From Bacteroidetes bacterium QH_10_64_37 (lineage in GTDB: Bacteria > Bacteroidota > Rhodothermia > Rhodothermales > Salinibacteraceae), in NCBI GenBank assembly GCA_003023105.1, contig PXSZ01000072.1, positions 1 through 12,251 of the forward strand: a DNA stretch of 12,251 nucleotides, written 5' to 3'. The notes beneath the pieces are model-generated. The model saw only the letters and a list, made by a program, of their open reading frames with translations, did no database searches and had not been told where the DNA came from. Both the position numbers and the translations under genes were made by a program. This document shows positions 5,512-12,251 of this stretch, one piece after another; the first letter of the stretch is position 1; each line of letters starts with the position of its first letter.

Positions 5512-8055
5512 ATGCGCCCCACCCCCCGTCGCCGCCTCGGCCTCCTCGTCCTCGGACTGCTTCTGCTGCCCCTCGCGGCCCGAGCACAACCGGCCGAGGC
5601 CCTGCAGTCCCCCGCCGCGTTTCTCGGCTACGAGCTCGGCGAGCAGTTTACGCCCCACCACCGGGTTGTCGACTACGTGCGGCACGTGGCCGAGCACGCC
5701 CCCCGCGTCACCCATCGGCAGTACGGCGCGTCGGTGGAAGGGCGGCCTCTCCTCCTGGCCACCGTCACCACGCCGGACAACCAGAATCGCATCGAGACGC
5801 TCCGCCGCGACAACCTGAAGCGGGTCGGGTTGGTTGAGGGGGAGCCGCAGGCCGAGCCGACCGCCGTCGTCTGGCTCAGCTACGGCGTCCACGGCAACGA
5901 ATCCGCTTCCACCGAGGCGGCGCTCCGCACGCTCTACACCCTCGGCAATCCGCAGAACCCCCGAACGGGCGGCTGGCTCGAAAACACCGTGGTCCTGCTC
6001 GACCCCTGCCTCAACCCCGACGGCCGCGCCCGCTACGTGCAGTGGTACCGGCGCATGACGGGCGATCAGCCCAACGTCCACCCCGCAGCCCGCGAGCACC
6101 ACGAGCCCTGGCCCAGCGGCCGCACAAACCACTACTACTTCGACCTCAACCGCGACTGGGCCTGGGGCGTGCAGCTGGAGACGCGGGCCCGTCTCGACGC
6201 CTACCACCGCTGGATGCCGCAGGTTCACGTCGACTTCCACGAGATGGGCGTGAACGATCCCTACTACTTTGCCCCGGGGGCCGAGCCTTACCACGAAACC
6301 CTCACCGAGTGGCAGCGCAAGTTTCAGTTCACCATTGGGCGCAACCACGCCGAGTATTTTAACGAGAACGGCTGGCTCTACTTCACCGAAGAGGTCTTTG
6401 ACCTGTTCTATCCCGGCTACGGCGACACGTGGCCCCTCTTTAACGGCGCCATCGGGATGACCTACGAGCAGGGTGGCTCGGGGCGGGCCGGGCGGGGCAT
6501 CATCACGGCCGAGGGCGACACGCTCACGCTCACCGAGCGCCTCCGTCACCACCACACCACCGGCCTCTCCACCGTGGAGGTGACAGCCGCGAACCACGAG
6601 CGGGTGGTCCGGAAGTTTGCGGGCTACTACGCGTCGGCCCGGACGAACCCGCCTGGCGAGTACCGGACGTACGTCATTCAGCGGGACGCGCAGGGGGACC
6701 GGCTCGCTGCCCTCGCCGACCACCTCGACCGCCAGCGCATCCGCTACGGCTACGCCACCGAGACGCGCACGGTGCAGGGACGCTCCTATCGAACCGGCGA
6801 CACGCAGCAGACCCAGATCCATCAGGGCGACCTCATCGTCAACACGGCGCAGTCCAAGGGACGCCTCGCGAAGGTGCTCCTGGAACCCCAAACGACAATC
6901 GTGGACTCGCTGACGTACGACATTACCGCCTGGGGCCTCCCCTACGCCTACGGCCTGGAGGCCTACGCCCTCACCGAGCGCGTGTCGCCGGATGCCGACA
7001 CGATGCCGATCCCACAACCGTCGGTGTCCGGCGACACGGAAGCGCCCTACGCCTACGTCACGTCGTGGACGAGCCGGGCCGACGCCCAGTTTGCAGCCGC
7101 CCTTCTCGACAACGACATTCGCTTCCGGTTTGCCACGAAGTCGTTTACCGTGGACGGTCGCGGTTACGATCCGGGCGCGCTCGTGGTGACCCGCGCCAGA
7201 AATACGAATCGGACCGACCGCTTCGACGCGACGGTGCGCCGCTTGGCCGAGACCCACAACCAATTTCTCCACGCCGTATCCACAGGCCTCACCGAGCAGG
7301 GGCCGGACTTCGGCTCCGACACCTTCGGGTTTGTCGACGCCCCGCACGTGGCGGCGCTCTCAGGCCCACCCACCGCGCCGTCCCGCATCGGGGAGGTGTG
7401 GCACTTCTTCGACCGGCAGATCAACTATCCCGTCACCCTCCTCCCGGCCGACGACTTCGAAGCGTCGATGCTCGACGACGTGGACGTGCTCGTGCTGCCG
7501 GGCGGGCGGTACGGCGACTGGCTCATCGACGCGCGGGCCCAGGCCCTCACCGAATGGGTGCGGCAGGGCGGACGGCTCATTGCAATGGGCACTGCCAACG
7601 ATGCGCTGGCCGACCGCGCCCCCTATGCCCTTACCCGAAAGGAACCGTCCAGCCCGGACACGACCGACACCGACGCGCTTGATCCGTACGGAACGGAGAC
7701 CCGCAGACGGCTGGCCGGGGCCACGCCGGGCAGCATCCATCGCGTGCAGCTCGACAACTCACACCCGCTGGGCTTCGGCATCGAGCCGCCCTACTTTACG
7801 CTCAAGCGCAATGACGATGCGTTTGCCTACCACGACGAGGGGCAGACGGTGGGAGCCCTCACCACACCCGCACCGGTGAGCGGCTTCATGGGCCACGAGG
7901 CGCAGCAAAAGATCGACGACACCCTCCTCTTCGGCACGCAGTCGCTCGGCGAGGGACAGGTCACCTACTTCGTGGACAATCCCCTCTTCCGGGGCTTCTG
8001 GTACAACGGCCAGGTTCTCTTCGCCAACGCCGTCTTCTTCGTGGGGAATGGCTAA
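5512..8055 (+). CDS. Exported M14 zinc carboxypeptidase with amidotransferase-like C-terminal domain
   Basis: 847 residues from ATG 5512, chosen because it gives a clean signal peptide (MRPTPRRRLGLLVLGLLLLPLAARAQ, cleavage near 26); the longer frame from 5464 does not. The M14 domain spans about residues 35-380. Zinc ligands are His127 and Glu130 (YGVHGNES) and His243 (VHVDFHEMG); LNRDW (212-216) supplies the substrate-binding Asn-Arg, and Glu319 in GMTYEQGGSG is the likely catalytic Glu. Residues about 640-720 (LLPADDFEASMLDDVDVLVLPGGRYGDWL...GGRLIAMG) resemble a class I glutamine-amidotransferase/DJ-1 fold without a visible catalytic Cys, perhaps structural. It probably digests peptides in the periplasm or outside the cell. 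All active-site residues seem intact. Confidence 0.92.
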   Translation: MRPTPRRRLGLLVLGLLLLPLAARAQPAEALQSPAAFLGYELGEQFTPHHRVVDYVRHVAEHAPRVTHRQYGASVEGRPLLLATVTTPDNQNRIETLRRDNLKRVGLVEGEPQAEPTAVVWLSYGVHGNESASTEAALRTLYTLGNPQNPRTGGWLENTVVLLDPCLNPDGRARYVQWYRRMTGDQPNVHPAAREHHEPWPSGRTNHYYFDLNRDWAWGVQLETRARLDAYHRWMPQVHVDFHEMGVNDPYYFAPGAEPYHETLTEWQRKFQFTIGRNHAEYFNENGWLYFTEEVFDLFYPGYGDTWPLFNGAIGMTYEQGGSGRAGRGIITAEGDTLTLTERLRHHHTTGLSTVEVTAANHERVVRKFAGYYASARTNPPGEYRTYVIQRDAQGDRLAALADHLDRQRIRYGYATETRTVQGRSYRTGDTQQTQIHQGDLIVNTAQSKGRLAKVLLEPQTTIVDSLTYDITAWGLPYAYGLEAYALTERVSPDADTMPIPQPSVSGDTEAPYAYVTSWTSRADAQFAAALLDNDIRFRFATKSFTVDGRGYDPGALVVTRARNTNRTDRFDATVRRLAETHNQFLHAVSTGLTEQGPDFGSDTFGFVDAPHVAALSGPPTAPSRIGEVWHFFDRQINYPVTLLPADDFEASMLDDVDVLVLPGGRYGDWLIDARAQALTEWVRQGGRLIAMGTANDALADRAPYALTRKEPSSPDTTDTDALDPYGTETRRRLAGATPGSIHRVQLDNSHPLGFGIEPPYFTLKRNDDAFAYHDEGQTVGALTTPAPVSGFMGHEAQQKIDDTLLFGTQSLGEGQVTYFVDNPLFRGFWYNGQVLFANAVFFVGNG

Positions 8056-8064
8056 TGGAGGCAA

Positions 8065-8085
8065 GGGGCGATTCTTCCATGCCCC
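8065..8085. terminator. Weak possible bidirectional terminator
   Basis: GGGGC (8065-8069) and GCCCC (8081-8085) can pair around an 11-base loop, in the 48-bp gap between the ends of two convergent genes (M14 peptidase and Lrp-like). The position fits a shared terminator, but the stem is short and there is no T-run on either strand. Confidence 0.25.
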
Positions 8086-8103
8086 CTCTCCCCCAATCTC
8101 AAA

Positions 8104-8382
8104 TCAGTCCATCCCGATGGCAAACATCTTCTCCAGGTCGTGGCTGGAGTGGACGCGGAAGCCGATGAGCGTCTCCGTGTCCGTAATGCCCTCGACCTGA
8201 CGGATCTCGTTCGTCACGAGGTCGGCGAGGGCCTCATTTTCGGGGACGCGAATCATGGCGACGAGGTCGACGCGGCCGGCCACGGAGTGCACCTCGCTGA
8301 TGCCGTCGAGTGCCGCGAGGGTGTCGGCCACCTCGTTGACCATGCCGCGTTCGGTGTCGAGAAGGACGATCGCTGTGACCAT
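8104..8382 (-). CDS. Stand-alone Lrp/AsnC effector-binding (RAM) domain protein
   Basis: 92 residues comprising only the ligand-binding half of Lrp/AsnC regulators: MVTAIVLLDTERGMVNEVADTLAALDGISEVHSVAGRVDLVAMIRV...DLVTNEIRQVEGITDTETLIGFRV. The order of strands and helices (beta-alpha-beta-beta-alpha-beta) and the motifs VAGRVDLVAMI and VEGITDTETLI are typical. No helix-turn-helix is encoded, so it cannot bind DNA alone. Such proteins form ring-like oligomers that bind amino acids and may modulate full-length Lrp proteins or enzymes. The start ATG 8382 is chosen because the upstream extension to 8475 is proline-rich and not family-like. It is convergent with the M14 gene and divergent from the GIY-YIG gene. 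Confidence 0.85.
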   Translation of the reverse strand: MVTAIVLLDTERGMVNEVADTLAALDGISEVHSVAGRVDLVAMIRVPENEALADLVTNEIRQVEGITDTETLIGFRVHSSHDLEKMFAIGMD

Positions 8383-8446
8383 GGGAGGCGTGTGGACGGT
8401 TTTGCGTATGGGTGGGTGAGGGTGGAAGGAGTGCAGGATCAATATA

Positions 8447-8478
8447 CGCCCAAACCCCCAGATGCCCAAACGCATCTT
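8447..8478. repeat. Short octamer-type repeat and hairpin
   Basis: GCCCAAAC occurs at 8448-8455 and 8464-8471, exactly two 8-bp periods apart, with related octamers between and after. The second copy sits in the loop of a 6-bp inverted repeat, AGATGC (8460-8465) and GCATCT (8472-8477). It lies immediately before the GIY-YIG start, so the hairpin could affect that gene's leader. Confidence 0.45.
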
Positions 8479-8501
8479 CTCTCATGAAACAATTTTTCCC
8501 A

Positions 8502-8786
8502 ATGACGTCCTCTCCCGCCGATGCTCCCTCCTCCCCCGGCGACCACTACGTCTATGTCGTCGAGTGCAGCGACGGCACCTACTACACCGGCTACACCACG
8601 GACGTGGAGCGGCGCGTGGCCGAGCACAACGACGGAACGGCGGCCAAGTACACCCGGGGGCGGCGCCCGGTCACGCTGATACACGTCGAGACGTACGAGA
8701 CGAAGTCCGACGCCATGCAGCGCGAGCACGCGATCAAGCAGCTGCGCCGGGGAGCAAAGGAGCGGCTCGTTCGGAGCAGCCAATAG
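8502..8786 (+). CDS. GIY-YIG domain protein, UPF0213 type
   Basis: 94 residues from ATG 8502 (or 100 from ATG 8484, which adds MKQFFP; both are in frame). Nearly the whole protein is a GIY-YIG nuclease domain: HYVYVVECSDGTYYTGYTTDVERRVAEHNDG...KYTRGRRPVTLIHVE...AMQREHAIKQLRRGAKERLV. YVYVV and YTGY stand for the GIY and YIG motifs; Arg37/Arg38 and His42 follow on the helix, and Glu75 in MQREHAIK is the expected metal-binding Glu. This matches the small UPF0213 proteins (YhbQ-like), which may act in DNA repair; UvrC-type and homing endonuclease partners are absent. The protein ends with basic residues. The longer frame from 8412 runs through repeat DNA and is not expected to be coding. Confidence 0.88.
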   Translation: MTSSPADAPSSPGDHYVYVVECSDGTYYTGYTTDVERRVAEHNDGTAAKYTRGRRPVTLIHVETYETKSDAMQREHAIKQLRRGAKERLVRSSQ

Positions 8787-8810
8787 CAGCCGCCGTCGCA
8801 CCTGTCGGCG

Positions 8811-9140
8811 CTACTGGACCTCCACGGTTTTTTGCGCGCGGTCCGTGGCGCCGCGATCGTCGGTCACGGTGACCGAGACCTCGTAGTTTCCCGGCTCCTC
8901 GAACGTGTGCGTGGAGGTGGCCCCCTCCACCGTTTCCCCATCGCCAAATCCCCACTGGAACGATTCAACCTGTCCGTCCGGGTCGGTAGCCCGGGCCTCG
9001 AAGGTCACCTCCGTCCCCGCACTCGGGGTCTTCGGCGTGTACGAGAAGCCCACGCCGGGCGGCTCGTTTACCTCCGAGACCGAGTTGCAGCCCGCGAATG
9101 CGAGTGTAAGTACGAGGAGCAGCCGAGCGGCGAACTGCAT
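8811..9140 (-). CDS. PKD-domain lipoprotein
   Basis: 109 residues. Residues 1-17 form a lipoprotein signal peptide ending LTLAFAGC, so Cys18 should be lipidated. Residues about 29-108 are a single PKD (Ig-like) domain with the diagnostic WGFGDGE (63-69), HTFEEPGNYEVSVTVTDDRG (78-97) and a final strand TVEV. PKD domains usually mediate binding to protein or carbohydrate, and this protein has nothing else, so it is probably a small surface or periplasmic binding or structural lipoprotein. It lies downstream of the PhoD-like gene on the same strand, with a 235-bp gap holding a hairpin, so independent transcription is likely. Confidence 0.85.
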   Translation of the reverse strand: MQFAARLLLVLTLAFAGCNSVSEVNEPPGVGFSYTPKTPSAGTEVTFEARATDPDGQVESFQWGFGDGETVEGATSTHTFEEPGNYEVSVTVTDDRGATDRAQKTVEVQ

Positions 9141-9182
9141 GATCGAAAACCGGATCGAAGAACGAAAAACCGTAATCTTGCC

Positions 9183-9203
9183 TGTCCCCGACCACTGTCG
9201 GGG
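9183..9203. repeat. Hairpin with CCCCGAC stem
   Basis: CCCCGAC (9186-9192), loop CACT, GTCGGGG (9197-9203), preceded by TGT like the TCCCGA elements. On the minus strand it lies about 170 bp beyond the PhoD-like stop and about 45 bp before the PKD lipoprotein start, so it could end the upstream transcript or lie in the leader of the next. No T-run follows on either strand. Confidence 0.5.
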
Positions 9204-9375
9204 TCACTCGCAGCGCGAGAAGCCGCCCTCCCGTCACGCCCCCAACGCCTCTCGCGTCTCACGTTTCAGAGTCTGGTTGGCGAACAGATTCGCAAATGGG
9301 ATTGAAGCGGGACGCGTCAGTCCCTCGACACTACGAATTTTAAGATGCGATGGCCCTGCCGGTTCGGCTCCCGGG

Positions 9376-10434
9376 CTATTCGCCCGAGGGTTGCAGCTCA
9401 GAAAGTCGGATCGAGTGATCCAGGAGGGTCTCGTTTTCCGTGCCTTGCACCTGGAGTTGAAGGGTGACCGGCTCGGCGTCCCAGTTGATCGTCACGAGGC
9501 CGTAGTTGAGCGCCGCCACGAGCGGCCCCACGCGGTGCCGGTTCGGCTCGTTGCCGGGCGAGGCGTGGTGGGTAAGGCCGCTGGCGGTGAGCTCGTAGAG
9601 CGGATAGTCGATTGCCTCGTCGTGCCGGGACAGTTCTGCATGGTGGCGATCCCCACTGAGCAGGACCACGCCCGGGGCGTTCGACTGGTCGAGGACCCGG
9701 AAGAGCCGCTCGCGGGCCCGGGGGAAGTTGGCCCACTTCTCCCACGCATGCCGGCTCGAAACGGCCTGGATGCTGGTGCCGATGAGGTGGATCTGTGCGG
9801 AGCTCGTGCGGAGTTCCTTCTCCAACCATTCCCATTGCGCATCGCCCAGGATGTCGCCCTTCTCGTTCGGAAAGTAGACCTGCTCGGTGAGCGGATCCCG
9901 CGTGAGGGGAGCGCGGTGGTAGCGGGTATCGAGCAGGATCACCTTCACTCGCCGCCCGGGCGGCCCGTAGACGTGCGCGCTGTAGACGCCCTCTCGTGCC
10001 CGGCGCGGATGGTTCTTCGGAACGTCCAGAAAGTCGAGGAAGTGCATCTGGCTACTGTCCCGCTTCGGGTAGGTGCGGCCCGCGTCGTTGGCGCCGTAGT
10101 CGTGGTCGTCCCACGTGCCGATGACGCGCGTCGACGTCCGAAGGGCCCGGTAGCCGGGGTGGCGTCGCTGCCGGGCGTACATCGAGTCGAGGGCGGTCAT
10201 GTTGGCCGTGTCCGCGTAGATGTTGTCGCCCATCCACACCCAGAGGTCAGGCTTGGAGGCGCGGATGGGGTCCCAGAGCGGCTGCGGGGCGGTCTGGTCG
10301 TTGCACGAGCCGAAGGCGATGCGCGTGATCGGAGGGCGGGTCTCCATCTCGGGACCTGCGGATTCATTTGCGCCGGTGCACCCACCCCCGGCAATGCTCA
10401 GTACCAGAACCGCAATGACACCTACGACGCGCAT
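9376..10434 (-). CDS. PhoD-like alkaline phosphatase/phosphodiesterase lipoprotein
   Basis: 352 residues from ATG 10434, chosen because MRVVGVIAVLVLSIAGGGC is an N-terminal signal ending in Cys19 (lipobox-like, though the -3 residue is Gly). The mature part carries PhoD-family metallophosphoesterase motifs: IAFGSCNDQ (39-47), WMGDNIYAD (67-75), GTWDDHDYGANDAG (106-119), VILLDTRYHR (165-174) and LLSGDRHHAEL (258-268). These Asp, Asn and His residues hold the catalytic metals (Ca/Fe in characterised PhoD). It should cleave phosphate mono- or diesters at the cell envelope. It is shorter than classical PhoD and lacks the usual long N-terminal domain, like other short bacterial PhoD homologues. 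The gene begins 56 bp after the stop of the MetallophosN/C gene, so they may be co-transcribed. Confidence 0.88.
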   Translation of the reverse strand: MRVVGVIAVLVLSIAGGGCTGANESAGPEMETRPPITRIAFGSCNDQTAPQPLWDPIRASKPDLWVWMGDNIYADTANMTALDSMYARQRRHPGYRALRTSTRVIGTWDDHDYGANDAGRTYPKRDSSQMHFLDFLDVPKNHPRRAREGVYSAHVYGPPGRRVKVILLDTRYHRAPLTRDPLTEQVYFPNEKGDILGDAQWEWLEKELRTSSAQIHLIGTSIQAVSSRHAWEKWANFPRARERLFRVLDQSNAPGVVLLSGDRHHAELSRHDEAIDYPLYELTASGLTHHASPGNEPNRHRVGPLVAALNYGLVTINWDAEPVTLQLQVQGTENETLLDHSIRLSELQPSGE

Positions 10435-10490
10435 CTGCTGGATCGAATTTACATGGGCAGGAAATTGTCCGAGAGGAGCGAGCTGTAGAA

Positions 10491-12026
10491 TCATCCGGAT
10501 GGGGAACGAGGCGAGTCCGTGTCTGGCGAGTGCTGGGCCGCGTAGGTCCGACCGAAGCTGTCTGTGGCCTCCACGCGGATCCGGTCGGCGTCGGGAGCGG
10601 CCGGGGCGTAGTAGAGGTGCCCGGTGGGCTGAGGCTCCACCCACGGGTGCTTTTTCGGCTGATCGTCGCCCTCGTGGAGGCGCCGGCTCATCGGATCGAG
10701 GCCCACCCGGCGCGCCATGCGGCCGGTGCGGATGCCGTCCTCGTACCAGACCACCGTCCAGTCGTCGGTGGCGTCCCACACGTTGGCAACCCATTCGTTA
10801 GGCGCCGTCGGGTCGGCCCCGGCGGGATAGAGGCGCATCTGATGGTCTGCACCGTGGCCCGCGGCCTTGTAGCGCCACTGGACGGACTCGCCGTCCGCCT
10901 CGTACACCGCATAGCCCTTGGGCGTGCCGTCGTAGCAGACCGGGCCGGTCCACCACGCCCCACACACCGTGCCCACCACGTGCTCGTGGGGCTCCTTTGC
11001 AAAGCGGTGCTCATTTTCGTGAACGTGCCCGCTCACGACGTGGGCGTCGAACGGAGAAAGCAGATCGTAGAGCGCAGCCCGGTTTCCGATCCGGGTGCGG
11101 ACCGACGGACTCGGCTCTCCGCGCCGCTCGTAGGCGGTGCTGAGGGGCGGGATGTGTGTGAACACGACAACGGGGCGCCCGTCCTCGACGAGGGCGAGGT
11201 CCTGCTCCAGCCACGCGAGCTGCGCCGCGTCGACGTGGCCTAGGTAATCGTCGGTATCTCCCCCAAAGCCGTCGCTGCCCGGCCAGTACACGTCATCGAG
11301 CACGACGTAGTGGACGGCCCCTCGGTCGAACGAGTAGTACTCCGGCCCGAAGTGCCGGCGAAACGTGGCCGTGGAGCCCGGATCGGCCGGCGCGTCGAAG
11401 TTGAGGTCGTGGTTGCCCACCACCTGCACGACCGGAATGCCCATCTGCCGGACCGCCCTCTCGTAGCCGGAAAAGAGCGACAGGTCGTCGAACACGAGGT
11501 CGCCTCCACCGACGCCGAAGACGGGGCGGTCCTCGAGGCTCTTCACCGTCGACCGGACGTCGGGCGCCGTTTCGTCCTGAAATTTTTGCACCTCGGCCTC
11601 AGTCTGCGTTTGCGGATCGGCCAGGAAGAGAAACGCGTGTTGCTCGTCGTTGCGATCGAGGGGCGTGAGGGAGAACGAGGCCTCCACGGTGTCGCCGCCC
11701 GCCGCATCGAGCGTCCGGTAGAAGCGCGTCGTGCCGGCCTCGTGCGTGGGCAGTCGGTATCCGCTCGGCACCGAGAGGTAGACGAACGGACGGCGGGACG
11801 ACGACGCGAGCTCGTACCGCCCGTCGGCGTTGGTCTGTGTGACGGCGACGCCGTCGGTGACGGGCACTCCATCGAGCCCTCCGTCCGGTCCCGTCACGCG
11901 GCCGGTGACGGTGACCGGGCGGGCGTCGCGCTGCGGGCGGAAGGCAGTACGAGCGATGTCGGGCAGGCTGAGGGCCGCCCCGGTGAGGCCGAGAGACCTC
12001 AGAAAATCGCGGCGGGTGGAAGGCAT
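10491..12026 (-). CDS. Tat-exported calcineurin-like phosphoesterase (MetallophosN/C)
   Basis: 511 residues. The N-terminus MPSTRRDFLRSLGLTGAALSLP is a Tat signal (RRDFL), suggesting export of the folded, metal-loaded enzyme. Residues about 37-120 are a beta-sandwich MetallophosN-type domain (VTGRVTGPDGGLDGVPVTDG...NADGRYEL). The metallophosphatase core follows: FLFLADPQ (132-139, Asp137; Gln139 replaces the usual His of DxH), GVGGGDLVFDD (Asp176), VVGNHDLNF (Asn205-His206-Asp207), VVFTHIPP (His291), VVSGHVHENEH (His334, His336). Residues about 350-495 fit the MetallophosC domain (GAWWTGPVCYDGTPKGYAVYEADG). The three-domain layout is common in Bacteroidota; substrates are probably phosphodiesters or phosphomonoesters. 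The PhoD-like gene follows in the same direction. The start overlaps the Tat motif position perfectly, so ATG 12026 is secure. Confidence 0.92.
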   Translation of the reverse strand: MPSTRRDFLRSLGLTGAALSLPDIARTAFRPQRDARPVTVTGRVTGPDGGLDGVPVTDGVAVTQTNADGRYELASSSRRPFVYLSVPSGYRLPTHEAGTTRFYRTLDAAGGDTVEASFSLTPLDRNDEQHAFLFLADPQTQTEAEVQKFQDETAPDVRSTVKSLEDRPVFGVGGGDLVFDDLSLFSGYERAVRQMGIPVVQVVGNHDLNFDAPADPGSTATFRRHFGPEYYSFDRGAVHYVVLDDVYWPGSDGFGGDTDDYLGHVDAAQLAWLEQDLALVEDGRPVVVFTHIPPLSTAYERRGEPSPSVRTRIGNRAALYDLLSPFDAHVVSGHVHENEHRFAKEPHEHVVGTVCGAWWTGPVCYDGTPKGYAVYEADGESVQWRYKAAGHGADHQMRLYPAGADPTAPNEWVANVWDATDDWTVVWYEDGIRTGRMARRVGLDPMSRRLHEGDDQPKKHPWVEPQPTGHLYYAPAAPDADRIRVEATDSFGRTYAAQHSPDTDSPRSPSG

Positions 12027-12060
12027 GGCGGAAAGGAATCAGGCAGCGGAAATCAGCGTT

Positions 12061-12091
12061 GGTATAAAATGCAGGGTCGCGGTGGAGAAAA
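12061..12091 (-). promoter_or_regulatory. Possible promoter of the two phosphoesterase genes
   Basis: On the minus strand TTTTCT (12091-12086) is followed after 17 bp by TTTATACC (12068-12061), the only AT-rich -10-like sequence upstream of ATG 12026, leaving a leader of about 35 bases. It matches neither the sigma-70 nor the Bacteroidota consensus well. No phosphate-box-like direct repeats are seen. Confidence 0.25.
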
Positions 12092-12138
12092 TCATCACCT
12101 CAGCGTTATCGTCACTGTGCGTCCGAACGTTCGGTTCC

Positions 12139-12251
12139 ATGGTCCCCAGTTTGCATGACCTGGAGGATCTGGTTGAGATGTGTCCGGAGGTCGATCCCGA
12201 CTATCTGGATTTTGAGATCGTGTGTGCAGAGTTGTCGGGATACGCGGTTGA
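12139..12251 (+). CDS. HEPN-like protein fragment, cut by the window edge
   Basis: Frame 1 from ATG 12139 reads MVPSLHDLEDLVEMCPEVDPDYLDFEIVCAELSGYAV and runs off the window. The pattern HDLEDLV...C......Y.....E..C..LSGYAV resembles the second half of HEPN-domain proteins (a T/S-HDL motif, then helices ending in YAVE/DARYP). The first half expected upstream is not intact: VAVEKIIT (12076-12099, frame 1) resembles the QAVEK helix, and VIVTVRPNVRFHG (12105-12143, frame 3) the following strand-loop, so the gene may have suffered frameshifts. The same frame is open from ATG 12025, overlapping the phosphoesterase start, but that extension is too short for a full HEPN N-terminus. HEPN proteins often pair with an MNT nucleotidyltransferase as toxin-antitoxin; a partner, if any, lies outside. 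Confidence 0.45.
   Translation, partial: MVPSLHDLEDLVEMCPEVDPDYLDFEIVCAELSGYAV

Noticed and set aside
5083..7347. 754-residue open frame on the minus strand
   Set aside because: Antisense to the M14 peptidase, whose motifs are complete; long antisense frames are expected in GC-rich coding DNA, and the translation has no recognisable domain.
9372..9386. CGGGC/GCCCG hairpin at the end of the PhoD-like gene as terminator
   Set aside because: It overlaps the last codons and stop, has only five base pairs and no following T-run.
8905..10488. 527-residue open frame on the plus strand
   Set aside because: Antisense to the PhoD-like and PKD genes, with Val/Arg/Gly-rich low-information translation; the minus-strand proteins carry clear catalytic motifs.
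11310..12158. 282-residue plus-strand open frame
   Set aside because: Mostly antisense to the MetallophosN/C gene. Only its last dozen or so residues are of interest, as a possible HEPN scrap.
1..12251. tRNA, rRNA, riboswitch, insertion sequence or a complete new defence system
   Set aside because: I saw no tRNA cloverleaf or rRNA-like sequence, no transposase, and no intact defence genes; the only defence-type sequences are fragments.

Overview
The window looks like chromosome of a GC-rich, probably halophilic member of the Rhodothermota/Bacteroidota, with Salinibacter the best guess. The reasons are the high GC content with strong G/C preference at third codon positions, acidic (Asp/Glu-rich) predicted proteins, absence of clear Shine-Dalgarno sequences before most starts, one promoter that fits the Bacteroidota TTTG / TAnnTTTG pattern, and gene families common in that group (MetallophosN/C phosphoesterases, large exported M14 peptidases). 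The assignment is inference; no rRNA or other marker gene is present.

Left part (1-3333): a SulP anion transporter with a C-terminal STAS domain, broken by one extra base at 391 inside its first membrane helix; a small coiled-coil protein with a C-terminal membrane anchor; and, convergent to it, a DUF2459 membrane-anchored protein. Middle (3334-5001): about 540 bp without a recognisable gene, holding a hairpin element and an octanucleotide array; then the heavily deleted and frameshifted remnant of a very large restriction-modification enzyme (Type ISP/IIG-like); then an intact DinB/YfiT-like metal-binding protein.

Centre-right (5039-9140): a PHA-system protein divergent from a large exported M14 zinc carboxypeptidase that carries a glutamine-amidotransferase-like C-terminal domain; a stand-alone Lrp/AsnC effector-binding (RAM) domain divergent from a UPF0213-type GIY-YIG protein; and a small PKD-domain lipoprotein. 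Right part (9376-12026): two exported metallophosphoesterases in tandem on the minus strand, one with a Tat signal and MetallophosN/C domains, the next a PhoD-like lipoprotein 56 bp downstream. They probably share a transcript and scavenge phosphate from organic phosphoesters outside the cytoplasm. The right edge cuts a gene whose visible part resembles the C-terminal half of a HEPN-domain protein and which may itself be degraded.

I found no convincing new multi-gene system. The more unusual content lies between and in the ruins of genes: a family of TCCCGA-stem hairpins, one near-identical pair of which lies in opposite orientation; degenerate tandem repeats with an exact 8-bp period in several intergenic gaps; and three damaged genes (SulP, the restriction-modification enzyme, possibly HEPN). 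Together these suggest turnover of defence or accessory DNA within an otherwise housekeeping-type region.
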